Shown: one piece after another, positions 24,456-35,202 of the stretch
Numbering within the stretch: the stretch's first letter is position 1
Layout: every line of letters begins with the position of its first letter
NCBI GenBank assembly: GCA_029747585.1
Contig: JAPEVF010000193.1
Span: forward strand, 1-64,000
Length of the DNA: 64,000 bases
DNA from: Pleurotus djamor
Lineage: Eukaryota; Basidiomycota; Agaricomycetes; Agaricales; Pleurotaceae
Direction of reading: 5' to 3'
The notes under the pieces: generated by a model
The model's database searches: none
What the model was told of the DNA's origin: nothing
Seen by the model: only the letters and a program-made list of their open reading frames with translations
Translations under genes and position numbers: made by a program

Positions 24456-26153
24456 ATGTCGCATTCAATAATGCCGTCAATGTCTCAATTTCTTAGTACT
24501 TCACCCTCAATCGCAGCAATGGATCAGATGATTAAAACCACACGCGATGCTCTCCGTGACCTCGAGCAGCACCGGAATGCATGTCTCAGCATCAACTCGA
24601 GAATTCCCACTGAAGTCCTTTCTTCAATATTCGAAATCATGGCTCTTTCCCAAAGCTATCCAACGTACTCTTTCAGCAGCTTCCGACCTTATGCAAACTG
24701 GTTGTCCGTCACCCAGGTCTGCCGATTGTGGCGAACTACCGCACTCAACTCACCCAGGATGTGGGGTTGCATCTATGGTTGCACGAAATTCGAGCTTGCA
24801 CAGCTCTTTCTTAAACGATCCAAGTCAGCGCCGTTGTACCTGCGCTCGACCCCTCGCCAGCCCAACCCCGAAACGATTGCGCTCCTATTCAGTTGTCGAT
24901 CGCGATTGAAAGAGGTTGAGTTGAGGTGGCCTGTCGAGGGATGGCAAGAACTGTTTGCTTCCTGCCAGCTTCCACTGCTCGAGACCATTAGTGTCGAACC
25001 ATGGGTTTTCTATCCTAATTGCCACTTACTTGGCATGCCCAGCGGCGACCCCCAGCAATTCCAATTTTCTTCCGACCAGATCGAGGGTGGTACCTCTCCT
25101 TCTCTACGTCACCTCAAATTGAAGAGTTGCTATGTCACTACCCTCAAAAATCCGCACCTGTTCCATCTCCGTACTCTAAACATCCAATCTGATGTCCTTT
25201 CCCCCGGGTTACCCCTAATCCATGTTTTCGACGCGCTAGCAAACATGCCCTATCTAGAGGAGTTGGAGTTAGTGAATGTGATACGTTCGTCAGCCACGGT
25301 ACAGCAGGGTTCTGTTGTTTGTCTCCCCCACCTACGAAGACTCCATTTAGGAGTGGTGGATCCCAAGATCCTTATGCTCATCTCACACCTTTCATGTCCT
25401 TCCCTCCAATCCATCGAAGCCGCTTCCATAGGCGTTGTCAACCACGAGGATCTGGTATTCATATGTCAGGTGTTCTATCAACTGGCGTTGGGGATTTCAC
25501 CGTCCTGTAAGGCCACGCTTGAGGTGCATCCCTCTATGCTTCCGGGGTCAGTTTGGCAATCGCCTACAGCTCTCCTTCCATCTACGTTGTCAAGCAGTTT
25601 CGTTATTACGCCTGACTCCGATCTCAACGAAACCGGACAGCCTCCACCCCCATCTCGCCTGACGGTTGGTGCCAGACAATACGATTACGCGACCGCCATT
25701 GCATTATGCAATTTCATACCTTTGTTGAGACCCACTACCCTCGTTCTCAAGTGCGTCCACGAGGCCGTTGACAATGGCTTGATAAATTTCCTTCGTCACA
25801 TGGTGGATGTCGAGGAGCTCCAGATTGATCAATTTGAGACCCTCGTGTTGATTCTGGAGGATACACCAAGTCGGAGTGGTAAGAAGGCCAAGCAAGTTCG
25901 ACCCGACAATCTGCGCCCCTTCGCGCTTCCGTCGCTCAAACGTATTATCGCGCAGGGTAACGTCCAAATCAAAAATAAAGTTCGGAAGTTGAACAAGCTG
26001 AAGAGGTTACTTGGGTCGCGCAAAGCTATGAATGCTGGGATCGAGTTGTTCAGCATTAGCTCGCCATATTACAATGAAGGATCTTTCCAGGTACTTGAGT
26101 CTGAAGTTGGGACGTTGGCGTATGTACCTTACCATTTTCCGATATCATATTAA
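24456..26153 (+). CDS. F-box protein with irregular leucine-rich region
   Basis: About 565 residues, intronless. ATG 24456 has a good context (ACCACCATG); ATG 24402 upstream and ATG 24471 (MPSMSQFLSTSPS, aligned with the start of the relatives) are alternatives. A short helical segment is followed by the F-box at residues 50-105 (IPTEVLSSIFEIM, VTQVCRLWRTTALNSPRMW), then SKSAPLYLRS and leucine-rich repeats. The tail differs from the main group: EDTPSRSGKKAKQ replaces SDVPNKTQVNK, but LKRLLGSRKAMNAGIELF and the final ESEVGTLAYVP are clearly the same module. It follows WSC copy 1 on the same strand by about 250 bases. Presumed SCF substrate adaptor. Confidence 0.86.
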   Translation: MSHSIMPSMSQFLSTSPSIAAMDQMIKTTRDALRDLEQHRNACLSINSRIPTEVLSSIFEIMALSQSYPTYSFSSFRPYANWLSVTQVCRLWRTTALNSPRMWGCIYGCTKFELAQLFLKRSKSAPLYLRSTPRQPNPETIALLFSCRSRLKEVELRWPVEGWQELFASCQLPLLETISVEPWVFYPNCHLLGMPSGDPQQFQFSSDQIEGGTSPSLRHLKLKSCYVTTLKNPHLFHLRTLNIQSDVLSPGLPLIHVFDALANMPYLEELELVNVIRSSATVQQGSVVCLPHLRRLHLGVVDPKILMLISHLSCPSLQSIEAASIGVVNHEDLVFICQVFYQLALGISPSCKATLEVHPSMLPGSVWQSPTALLPSTLSSSFVITPDSDLNETGQPPPPSRLTVGARQYDYATAIALCNFIPLLRPTTLVLKCVHEAVDNGLINFLRHMVDVEELQIDQFETLVLILEDTPSRSGKKAKQVRPDNLRPFALPSLKRIIAQGNVQIKNKVRKLNKLKRLLGSRKAMNAGIELFSISSPYYNEGSFQVLESEVGTLAYVPYHFPISY

Positions 26154-26609
26154 GACCTCTCAAGTATAGTAGGATAGTAACCGTAGTCCTACTCACCATG
26201 TTAAATCATTTCCCCAGTCGTAGTACGCACACTTGAGTCTTCTCGATCACAGTCGAGACATTCATTCACGACGACCCGTTGGACAAACAACGTTAACAAC
26301 CACCAGCGACAGATTACAAGGAACGCGGTGGAGTAAATGTAATACAGGGTGATTGAAACCGAGCAGCTATGATCAGAGGTGGACTGTCAAGCTGCCAGGC
26401 TGGCTCATCATTCCAACACCCGCAGATAGTGCGTACTATGCAAGACTCATGTTAATCATTTGCGCACCCCAAACCGAATCGAAGCCACTCACCTCGGACT
26501 GATTTGTCGAATGCACCGTCAAGACTGCCCCACGGCGATAAGTCCACCAAACGACAAAACTAGCCGAAACCAATCGGCCGCGCTCAAAAGGAAAATGACG
26601 AGATGGGAC
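26154..26609. other. Intergenic, no gene recognised
   Basis: About 450 bases between the 3' ends of two convergent genes. If the GTGAGT at 26610-26615 (minus strand) is a donor, further exons of the membrane protein gene could lie here. Confidence 0.35.
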
Positions 26610-27125
26610 TCACGTAGTAGCCTCTGTTGGAGAAGTCTGCACAGGCACCCAAGCTGAGCTCCAATCGCTGCCTGGCGCTCCGAGAGTCTCTAGGCCAGTT
26701 ACAGGTACAAAAGCCTTTGCCGCAACAAAGCGAGTGTTGGGCTGGGACTTCTGAGTCTGCTTGACAAGGGAATCAATAGCCTGCCAGGCGCTCTGGATGC
26801 GATTTGTTAAGGATTACGTTGAGCGTGGAATCTGGGCATGGATGAGGGAAGGACTGACAGCGGGGTACGCTGGGCCATTGGTTTGTAAGTATTTTCCGGG
26901 AATGTCGACACGGGGTGAATGCTTGGTGATGGCGTTCAAGATGATAGAAATGAGGGCAGAAATGCCTATGACAGCCAATCCAGTAAGGTAAATGGGGTCG
27001 GGACTAAGAGCTTCATCACGGACGTCGAGACCGGTCTCTCTGTATTCCTTCACGGCAAGAGCGAGCGCATGAAGGGCAGCATAAGAGAAACCGAGAATGG
27101 CGAGCCAAATGTGCTTCAGACCCAT
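26610..27125 (-). CDS. Small membrane protein with two predicted transmembrane segments
   Basis: I do not recognise the family. Exon 27125-26859 and exon 26792-26610 join through a 66-base GTCAGT..CAG intron in phase 0 to about 149 residues. Residues 5-25 (WLAILGFSYAALHALALAV) and about 46-65 (LTGLAVIGISALISIILNAI) are hydrophobic enough to cross a membrane, with a charged loop between. The C-terminal half is soluble, with AWQAIDSLVKQTQKSQPNTR. The stop is TGA 26612-26610, but it overlaps a good donor sequence (GTGAGT), so the gene may continue leftward; upstream exons beyond 27125 are also possible. Confidence 0.5.
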
Positions 27126-28627
27126 TTCACAACTAGAGGAATGGTTTGATAGTGCGATTGATAGTGTTGTACGGCTTTTATGAAAACAGAGGGCGACTTA
27201 CGGGATGTAACTTGATATGCGTATGATCCTCAACGAGGCCTAGTAATGATAGTAAGGTGCAGATTTGACAAACGGAATCAAAATGGCGTACCTTGTGGCG
27301 CTACTGTAAGTGACCAGTGTAGGTATTAGTCGATTGAAGAAAAGCACGAGACAAGCACAAGCGCAGTTCTAAGCTAGTCAGTGACCCAATAATCAAGCTC
27401 TAGAACATCAATCGCACATTCATTTCGTGCGACAAGGAGTTTTAAGGAGCATCCAGCGCCTCAGGCCTCAAGGCCAGTTGGAAAGTTCAACGCTATGGCT
27501 AAAACTTAGTGTTGGTTCAGTTCCACCTGGAAGCCGTCAAGAATGCAATTGAGCAAGCAGTCCGCAGCAGTGATGTAGGGACAGTAGATGTTAGCTACTA
27601 ACCGTGGTTAAGGTGTGTTCCCCAACAGTTGTTTTAAGCTTGCGCGTTTCGCCAGTGAAGCTTGTAGGCACGAGGCTCACCGAGTCGTAAAAATTCCCCG
27701 TGCTATCCAACAGAGTTCGAGGGCATCAGTTATTGGTTGCCTATCTAAGATTCTTGATCATTATGATGTCCCAAACTTTGGTTCGGGCAGTGACGCACCG
27801 AGAAGCTGCACCGTCGCGATCCAAGCGCATCTAAAACATCGTGCTATGTATCTTGTTATGACCGTACGAGTAGCCTCAGTTGCTTGATGTCTTCTAGGGC
27901 GAGCGGCGTCGGTTCGTCCCGACATTCGGTCATGGGTCATGGGTAGGTTCCATACCGCATGAACCTCGTCGCTCGAATCCGGTTGTGTGGGTCGAGACTG
28001 CGATCATGCTTGTCAATCAGGCCCAAAAATGAGGTTCAACAAGAGATTTCTAGTGCAAAGTGAGTAAAAACTACCCGTAGAATAAGAAACTTGAGACACA
28101 CCGCACTGAGGCCATCCTTTTCTCTAGAATTTTACCTCTTGGGTTCCCCAGCCGTCGAAATTGAGCGGGACCAATCTAGTATCGCTTCAAGAGCCGTGAT
28201 TCACCTCTTCTAGCCAGTTCAAAGTGTCGAGCGCGACGAAGACACGAAAGAACACGCTTTTTGTGTGGGTCCGGTGCTTTGAATGACTTCAACTTCCCTC
28301 TTGGGTCTGGGAGCCTTTCTTGTTGAGTAATAGCCGCCAATTAGCTCATAGACGAGATCGCATCAATTCAAATCGAACGTATATGGCGTATAGTATATTC
28401 TACGGACGTGATGGGAGAGAGGGAATGCATGTGTATGGTATGAATGATTGGATGAACTCGACCCAGGCACAATTGTTGGGCGCTTACAGCAGCGCGGGGG
28501 TGGATAAAGAACTTGTGGAAATTTAAAAGGAGCGAGCGGACTCTGAGCGGACGCATAAAATCAACGAGGAAAGGGAAACGACAATCTAGGAGCCAAGAAG
28601 TAAAGGGATATGATGGGCGATGTGAGT
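27126..28627. other. Intergenic, no gene recognised
   Basis: About 1.5 kb. Open frames are short and unspliced, and I see no family signature, repeat or tRNA. It includes the 5' side of the membrane protein gene and the 3' side of an F-box gene. Confidence 0.4.
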
Positions 28628-30202
28628 TCAGATTCGTATGATCTTCCCGTCGTATGAAGTGTACTCGAACGACTCCACTTCTGGTTTGAGAAATTCCATA
28701 TCCGACTGCGGGAAGGACTTCGTAAGTCTAAGGACCTCAATACCAGCCTTGATATGATTACGCCTTTCCAGTGCCTTGCGAAGATTCTTCAAAGATGAAT
28801 CACGGCGATTTGGTGCGACGTAGTTGGTGACATAGCAGTGCTTCAGCGACGGGAACGAGAAAGGGAGGGCGGGGCCGCGGCGAGATTTGTTGACTTGAGT
28901 TTTATTTGGGACGTCCGACAAGATGACTGCCAGATCTTGGAGCGAAGGTGTGACGAGTGTTTCGATGAAGGTCAAACTGCGCATAAAAGTTATGAGGACT
29001 TCGCGGTTGAGAGGGGTGGGGTTATAATGGCTTTGCTTCAGGTCACATTCAAGGACCTTCGGCGGGCTGTCCGGAGAAAGAGCCAGCATTGCAAGAGCCA
29101 CTGAAAAATCAGTGGGTCCATTGGGTCCATGGAGGGATAGTTGAGAGGGTCGTATGGAGTCCGCTTCAACAACTATGGTGCTGTCAAGTTTATCGCCATG
29201 AAGCTTTAGATTGAGTGTGGTTGGAGATGAGGCATCCGGGAAAATGGAGTGGAATGCACCAGTTACTTGTTTCGCAAGGGCTTCCGAGGTAACGAGCTCT
29301 GTTGTATCAGCAACAATGGACTGGATCTGAGAGCAAGCAAAGCTCCGAAGCATCAATACAACTCGTGGGTCCTTGACTCCGATCTTGAAGTGTTTCAACT
29401 GTGGAAGTTCGATGAGAAGGTCCCCGGGAACATCCTCCGAGAACCGAAGGAGGTCGGTGAGCTCCAAGGACTCCAGATGTTGCATTTCTTTGAGAGCAAG
29501 CATGACTTCAAGCATCGGCTCTAGATGACTGTTTTGGTTATAGTGAATGTACAGTGTGCGGACTTGAGAGAGGAAGGGATTACGAATGTCAAAGTAACAC
29601 TGGACGAGTTTGACATCACGCAGAGGTGGGACGTGATCGACATCAACCTCCGGCGCAAATTCAAGCTTCGTAGAATGCGTTGTCCGAAGTTCCAGAGTTT
29701 CCAAGTTCGGAGCCTTCAAACTGTTGAATAAGGGAATCCAACTTGAGCGGTAGTAGTACGAGTGATTCAGTTGGATCCCCTTGAGTCGACCAGGATGGCT
29801 AAACCACAGGGCAAGGAGATCTGTGTTTGGAGTATCAATTGTGTTTATGTACAGAGGCGTCGATTTTGATCGCTCGAGAAACAATTTGGCAAGGTCCAGT
29901 TTGCTATGCGAGTAGATGGAATTCCAAAGTCGAGGGGTGTTGATCGCAACATTTCGCCACAAGCGACAGACTTGACTTGCGCGCAGCCGGGGGGCGTAGG
30001 GCTTCTTATGGAGCGGTGAACCGAGTATAGCCACGTATTCGAAGATGATGGACAAAACCTCGGAGGGCAGTCGCGAAACGACAAGGAGTCGGGCATTAAC
30101 GTAGCCTTCCAGGGTACGAATATCCACGCGCAAGGCTTCGATTTTCTTCCGAACCTCTTCGATAGACGGTGAGGTGTCGAGAAACTGTGTGATCGGAGGC
30201 AT
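28628..30202 (-). CDS. F-box protein, main group (type A)
   Basis: Intronless, 524 residues from ATG 30202. It begins MPPITQFLDTSPSIEEVRKK, a short helical heptad region follows, then the F-box at residues 45-105 (LPSEVLSIIFEYVAIL, SQVCRLWRNVAINTPRLW), ERSKSTPLYI, leucine-rich repeats, and the conserved tail ILSDVPNKTQVNKSRRG ... LERRNHIKAGIEVLRL ... EVESFEYTS. It is the closest relative of the gene at 57259 and even its promoter is conserved there. Upstream on the same strand sits a type B gene (32022-30505), the same order as at 55439-58875. Inferred role: substrate adaptor of an SCF ubiquitin ligase; target unknown. Confidence 0.9.
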   Translation of the reverse strand: MPPITQFLDTSPSIEEVRKKIEALRVDIRTLEGYVNARLLVVSRLPSEVLSIIFEYVAILGSPLHKKPYAPRLRASQVCRLWRNVAINTPRLWNSIYSHSKLDLAKLFLERSKSTPLYINTIDTPNTDLLALWFSHPGRLKGIQLNHSYYYRSSWIPLFNSLKAPNLETLELRTTHSTKLEFAPEVDVDHVPPLRDVKLVQCYFDIRNPFLSQVRTLYIHYNQNSHLEPMLEVMLALKEMQHLESLELTDLLRFSEDVPGDLLIELPQLKHFKIGVKDPRVVLMLRSFACSQIQSIVADTTELVTSEALAKQVTGAFHSIFPDASSPTTLNLKLHGDKLDSTIVVEADSIRPSQLSLHGPNGPTDFSVALAMLALSPDSPPKVLECDLKQSHYNPTPLNREVLITFMRSLTFIETLVTPSLQDLAVILSDVPNKTQVNKSRRGPALPFSFPSLKHCYVTNYVAPNRRDSSLKNLRKALERRNHIKAGIEVLRLTKSFPQSDMEFLKPEVESFEYTSYDGKIIRI

Positions 30203-30310
30203 AGTGGTGGTTGCGGTCCAAGTTGGAATGTGGGGTTCCGATCGGAGTCATTGTCAACGTGGGCATGCAGGGTCGATCACGTTGGCGTGACCATTAATGT
30301 TCGTGACACA
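30203..30310 (-). repeat. Duplicated promoter block, inverted copy of 57150-57258
   Basis: Read on the minus strand, the 100 bases before ATG 30202 match those before ATG 57259 closely, for example CAACGTGATCGACCCTGCA, CTCCGATCGGAACCCC and CATTCCAACTTGGACC. Confidence 0.8.
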
Positions 30311-30504
30311 GGGGCCACTCTACGAATGAGTTGATCTGAACACTCCTTCCAAGAGGTAGGTTTATCTAATTACGGTTTCGTAGAATCGACTTGAACAGAT
30401 GGTACTATGAGTACTATAAACCTCAGTTCCTCGGAAGCTTGGATATTCAAGAGGGACTCACTAAATATTAATACTTCGCAGAGGCCCTTGAGCGCACACA
30501 ACTG

Positions 30505-32022
30505 TTAGACTCGGAGTTCTTCGGTCGTTCCATCGGCGTGGACGAATTCAACCCTCTTAGCTACCGTTTTGAATATCTCCAGAGGCGGCTTGTCCAGATG
30601 TGATCGAAACCTGAGAACCTCGAGCACCCCTCCTTGTCTGGAATTCCGATCAGACAACGCCTTCCTCAGTTTCCCAAGATTCCGCTCGGAGTACCTCAAG
30701 CGACCCGTCGTAAATTCTACATCGATGGAATTCAAGGACGGTAAAAGAACGCCAGGCTGAGAGTCGACGGGGGTATCGATAAAGAGGTTCGTCAAGTCAT
30801 CTACGTCGTGCATGTGGAGTTCATGTGCATCCAGCGACTGCATGGTGGTCTTGAAGATGCCCCAGTCAAATACCGGGTGGCTTGAGTCGGTAAGAACGAC
30901 ATCGAGGGTTTGAAGTGGGAGGGGGGACCCAAGTTGAAGTTGGGAGAACATGATCCCGATTGAGTTGCCCCTTCCCAAGAGGACCAACTGTGATGGTGGT
31001 GAGGTGGACGAAGGAGGTAACATGGTCATCGTATTCGCAGAGTATTGTGCCCCCATAACCAGGCTTGCTTTGGCGAGCCACGAAGACGGAGCACCCGGGA
31101 TTAGTGAGTAGAATGCCGCTGAGACTTCCGCGACGAGAATATCTGTTGCGAAGCGGCCAAGATGGGTATCTGAACGGGCAACTATGGTTTGCATCGATGG
31201 GCAAGCGATATTCTTCAAGATTTTTAATACTTGAGGATCTTCTACACAGAGGCGCAACAGTCTCAGCTGTGGGAGCTCTACGCAGAACTTCTGCGGAATG
31301 TTGTCAGAGAACCCCAAGAAGCGGGTCAGTTCCAGGGACTCCAAATGTTCCATCTGCTTCAATGCGCAAAGAACTTCGCGCATAGGCTGGGCGACAGCTC
31401 CGGGTCGATGGACAATGCTCAGCGAACGAAGGTTGGAGAGAAAAGGGATGTCGAGGCATGAATAGCAAAGGGTTAATCTGAGTTCGCGTAATGGAGGAAT
31501 GGCTCCCGCGGCAACTTCTGGTGCAAATCGGATGTTGGCAAGCATCGGGGAGAACCAGCAAGCACCAAGAACAAGGACCTCAAGGATCGGAAGCTGCAGG
31601 TCATTGAACATGGGCAAGAATTCGGGTTCGCAGTCCTGAAAGTAGACTTCCTTCCAACGGTGAGATTGCTGTAATAAGAAGACCATTTCCTCGCCCCTGG
31701 CCCGGCCATCGAACGAGTAGATGGATAGAGGTGCGTCCTTGGAGCGCTCGATGAAGAGTCGTACCAGGTGCATGTTGGTTGGAAAGTAGATTTTCGCCCA
31801 CATTGAAGGGAAGTTGAACGCGACATCCCTCCACCGTCGGCAAACATGCGAAACAGGTAGCCAGTGCGCGTATGGGTAGGGAGAATTCAGCTCAATGCGA
31901 GTCAGAGACTCGAAGATCGTGGAAAGAACCTCCACAGGAAGTCCGAATGCGACATCGAAGCGATTGCATGCAAGTCCCTCATTTGAAGACGAGTCCGTAG
32001 ACATCAAGATGAACTGCAACAT
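30505..32022 (-). CDS. F-box protein, type B
   Basis: Intronless, 505 residues from ATG 32022. The F-box starts near residue 28 (LPVEVLSTIFESL, then VSHVCRRWRDVAFNFPSMW), with no preceding helical segment. It is followed by LFIERSKDAPLSIYSFDG, a leucine-rich region and a tail unlike type A: RYSERNLGKLRKALSDRNSR, GGVLEVLRFRSHLDKPPLE and a final DGTTEELRV. The gene at 55439 is its near copy. It diverges from WSC copy 2 (ATG 32587) across 565 bases. Presumed SCF adaptor. Confidence 0.9.
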   Translation of the reverse strand: MLQFILMSTDSSSNEGLACNRFDVAFGLPVEVLSTIFESLTRIELNSPYPYAHWLPVSHVCRRWRDVAFNFPSMWAKIYFPTNMHLVRLFIERSKDAPLSIYSFDGRARGEEMVFLLQQSHRWKEVYFQDCEPEFLPMFNDLQLPILEVLVLGACWFSPMLANIRFAPEVAAGAIPPLRELRLTLCYSCLDIPFLSNLRSLSIVHRPGAVAQPMREVLCALKQMEHLESLELTRFLGFSDNIPQKFCVELPQLRLLRLCVEDPQVLKILKNIACPSMQTIVARSDTHLGRFATDILVAEVSAAFYSLIPGAPSSWLAKASLVMGAQYSANTMTMLPPSSTSPPSQLVLLGRGNSIGIMFSQLQLGSPLPLQTLDVVLTDSSHPVFDWGIFKTTMQSLDAHELHMHDVDDLTNLFIDTPVDSQPGVLLPSLNSIDVEFTTGRLRYSERNLGKLRKALSDRNSRQGGVLEVLRFRSHLDKPPLEIFKTVAKRVEFVHADGTTEELRV

Positions 32023-32524
32023 GATTTATAACTGCCTACAATCCGAGAAGATGACCTGAGCAACATACGGTGGATACGAAGTTGAAGCTAATCGAAACTT
32101 GAAGCGTTCACTGAGGCGCCCAAGGAACTTCAAACCGAAAGGCAACACGCCCTCACAAAGCCAGGGCAGCAAACATCGCCCAGATAAACCTCGGAGTCGG
32201 ATATCGTCAAAGTCAAGTCGAGGTTTGGTCGAGGTTGTGATTTATGTCGAACGGAGACACACCCTTCCTTCAAGTTAAGTTGTACCCAGAACCGCGCGAC
32301 AGGCTATGTATGTATATGAGATCTGATGCCCGCAGAGGATATCGCTGGTGCTAACAAAAGAGGCCGCTGAGGTACCGTTGATTTCTATTTCATGTACCTG
32401 TAACCTCAGCCACTTACTCCATAACCGCTTTCTAGAGTATGTAGGGACAAGGACGCAAGGCATCCTGTCAAACAAACTCTAGGGTCAACGAAACATCTTC
32501 GCGTCTAGCTGCTGGCTGACGGAA

Positions 32525-32531
32525 TATAAAT
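32525..32531 (+). promoter_or_regulatory. TATA box of WSC gene 2
   Basis: TATAAAT lies 62 bases before ATG 32587, at nearly the same spacing as the TTTAAA of copy 1. Confidence 0.5.
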
Positions 32532-32586
32532 CGGACGGGGGCTCGACCTGAAGGCCAGGACACCCTTCTGTCTTTTCCCCCAAACC

Positions 32587-34009
32587 ATGTCCGCCCTCAG
32601 TTTGCTACTGGTTTCTGTCCTTACAGCAACGTCTGTCCTTGCGTCACCATCAGCGGTAAGATAACTTTCATCGCGTTTTCTGAGTTCACTGGCAGTCATT
32701 TTAGTCGCGTTCTAACATGTATCTTGGTTTCGACAGGCACCTCAAGTAGCTCGTCGAGATCCCGCTTGGACCTCACAAGGATGTTACACGTGCGTTTTCG
32801 ACGCGGGTTTCTACCGTTCATACACTTTTGACAGAAAACAACGACCATAGGGATTCCCCCGGATCGCGTACTCTGAAAGGTCGAGTGCTTGTGCTAGAGG
32901 ACTCGATGACCGTGGGGGCGTGCACTTCTTATTGTCACGGTCAAGGGTTCAATGTTGCTGGAGTTGAATACGGCAAGGAATGCTGTAAGTACCACAATAC
33001 GCATCCCGGCCTTGCGCTCCCACCCAGGCGCGCTCTTCTCACTTGAGTTCACCACAGATTGTGACTACGCAATCCAAAGCCCTGGTGTACCCACAGCTGC
33101 AGCCGAATGCAACATGCCTTGCTCCGGTGATGCGGAAGAAGTCTGCGGTGCCGGGAATAGGATCAACATATACAAAACCAACGCGTCAGGTCCAAGTGCA
33201 CCAGCCGTCGTCTCTTCTTGGGAGTACCAAGGATGCTATACGTAGGCATTCCTTCTCCAAGTTCGTGATATTTATTACTGACGCCAATCCTTTCCAATCT
33301 TCAATCTTGAAGTGACTCGGTCAGCTCTCGTTCGCTATCTAGACAATTCACCATAAGCGGCGGTGTAAGCATTGAAAAGTGCATCGCTGCTTGTGACAGC
33401 AACGGCTTCTCTTACGCCGGGATGGAATACTCGAATGAATGTTGTGAGTAGCAAGTTCTCCGTTCCAAAATCCGCACAACCAAACCACGCATCCGATATC
33501 CATTAGTCTGTGGTGCCAGCCTCACTGCAAGCAAGAAGTCTGATGGCGAATGCACGATGACCTGTCAAGCCAACCGTGCTCAATTCTGCGGAGGTCCCGA
33601 TCGCCTTACCGTCTATCGCAAGCCTGGAGCACCTCCTCCTGTCACCCCACCCTGTGAAGGCAAACCGTTCAACCTTTGCTGTATGAACGTTGCGCCGTGG
33701 TCGACGAACTCGGGTGTCTGGGGGGGGCATCTGTGGTTACACGCCCCCGTCTCCTTCGCAGCTTGTCGGTGCTCGTTGCATTACTAGACCTACTACTGGT
33801 TGGTGAGTACTTGAATTGCTTCGTTGATGGCACGGAGATCGTGTGTAGCTTACGAGGTGATCGTCCTAGTCCCGCTGGAACGAGACCAACGTGTTGCGCT
33901 GGAACCTGGCCCGGACGTGAGTGATGCTCTCCTCGGACAAGGCTTCGCCCCGAACTGACCCATTGGTTTCTCGATAGAATGTGCCCTTGGAACGAACTGC
34001 ATTCCATAA
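32587..34009 (+). CDS. Secreted protein with two WSC domains (copy 2), frame broken at a G run
   Basis: Paralogue of 22809 with the same exon plan. It has a signal peptide (MSALSLLLVSVLTATSVLAS), WSC domain 1 (SQGCYT, CTSYCHGQGFN, GVEYGKECC, CNMPCSGDAEEVCGAGNRI) and WSC domain 2 (YQGCYT, CIAACDSNGFSYAGMEY, CTMTCQANRAQFCGGPDRL). The cysteine-rich end and stop at 34007-34009 (ECALGTNCIP) are present. At 33720-33727 there are eight G residues; downstream of this run the sequence matching copy 1 (YTPPSPSQLVGARC, RPTTGW) is in another frame, and the uncorrected frame stops at 33787. Given homopolymer problems elsewhere in the window, a miscalled run length is likelier than a real mutation. Function as for copy 1: extracellular glycan binding, inferred. 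Confidence 0.82.
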
Positions 34010-34310
34010 GCTAACGCAGGAAGTTCGGAGTGGTTGGTTTGGTACATAATGTGATCTACCTCATACAGGCTGCTCGGCGGCCTGGGTCTATAGTAATTTT
34101 GGACTCGTTGCTTCCTATTTGGATCGACCTTTTCTGTATCAGCCGCGCTTGTCAGACGCTGTCTTCAGAATGAATGTCAAGATGCTTGTATTACAGATTG
34201 TGTCGTTCTGTGTCTTGAGATTTTGAGAGGTGTAGGTGCATTGGGAAATCCCAATGCACTGCACTGGGAGGACGACTTCGAGCGCCAGTTGAGCGCCTGC
34301 GTCTGATAAC
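34010..34310. other. Intergenic
   Basis: About 300 bases between WSC copy 2 and the CFAP20-domain gene, both on the plus strand. No element recognised. Confidence 0.35.
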
Positions 34311-35202
34311 ATGTTGTCTTCCTCCATCCAACCACCGTTGATTTCCTTGTTTTCCTCAACAGGGAGTGTTCCCCTCCAGTTATTCTCTCAAAGCGTCGAT
34401 TCGGACCTGGATTCGGACTCATTTATCCACCTACTCCACGATTCCACATCTTTACCAGCACCACCAACTCCTGGGACTCTGATTCGGTCTCTCAAATGGA
34501 CAGATGGGAGGGCAGGCGACGACGATGCTGCTCAGACTGAAGGACATGTACTAGGTCAAACCGTGTTGCACATACAATCGCCCTACGTGCCTACGACCTA
34601 CATACGATGTCCACCAGAAATTCGGGGCGCTACCTCCCCGGACTTGGGATTACGACATCCTTGGATGTTCCTTCAGGTTCGAAATTTAGGAAGAGAATGG
34701 TCTTTTGAAGTTGAGCTCGTTGATCGCGCGTCGAAGAGGTTGCGTGTACGGTTCTCAACATTTCAGGTGAGACAACCAAACTCCGCGTTTTCCTGTTGCT
34801 GAAATGACCGCCGGCCGCCTATGATCTGACTAGAAAGAGCCAAAGTTGACTCAGACACGAAGCGCCGCTCTCCTTCACCTCCCTTTGTCATTTCCGGCCC
34901 AAACAAGCTACGCGCTCACTGCATGGTCGACGATATCCATAAACCTCCCACCAATGCTCCCCAAGGCCCTTACGCTTGCTGCGCGTCCTCCCAGTTCCAA
35001 TGATTCCGACGATGAGTCTGACCATGCAGCATCTGAAGCTCGTAAGACAGGAAACGTTCCTTTGGACCTACCTCGGTCGGGGTACTCGCATATCTCATAT
35101 GTGAAAATCTACGCGACCTGCCGCTTGAGGAGAATATGGTTCAGCGAAGGACCTGCTAGCCAACAGCTGCCTTGGGAGTTTGAATTGTACTCTGTAACCT
35201 AG
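34311..35202 (+). CDS. CFAP20-domain protein (BUG22-like, divergent)
   Basis: Exons 34311-34766 and 34834-35202 join in phase 0 to 274 residues. The sequence follows the CFAP20/BUG22 (DUF667) fold from end to end: an N-terminal SLFSSTGSVPLQLFS, then YVPTTYIRCP, then HPWMFLQVRNLGREWSFEVE with LRVRFSTFQ, and a last block YVKIYATCRLRRIWFSEG followed by LPWEFELY. In ciliated organisms CFAP20 is an inner-junction protein of axonemal doublets and is also found in the nucleus. This protein carries acidic insertions (about residues 30-75 and 200-220) that CFAP20, at about 193 residues, lacks. Its role in a fungus without cilia is unknown; a microtubule or nuclear function is a guess. Confidence 0.82.

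Noticed and set aside
27900..28010. Possible tRNA because of a GCTCGAATCC-like T-loop
   Set aside because: No matching acceptor stem or A box at the right distance.
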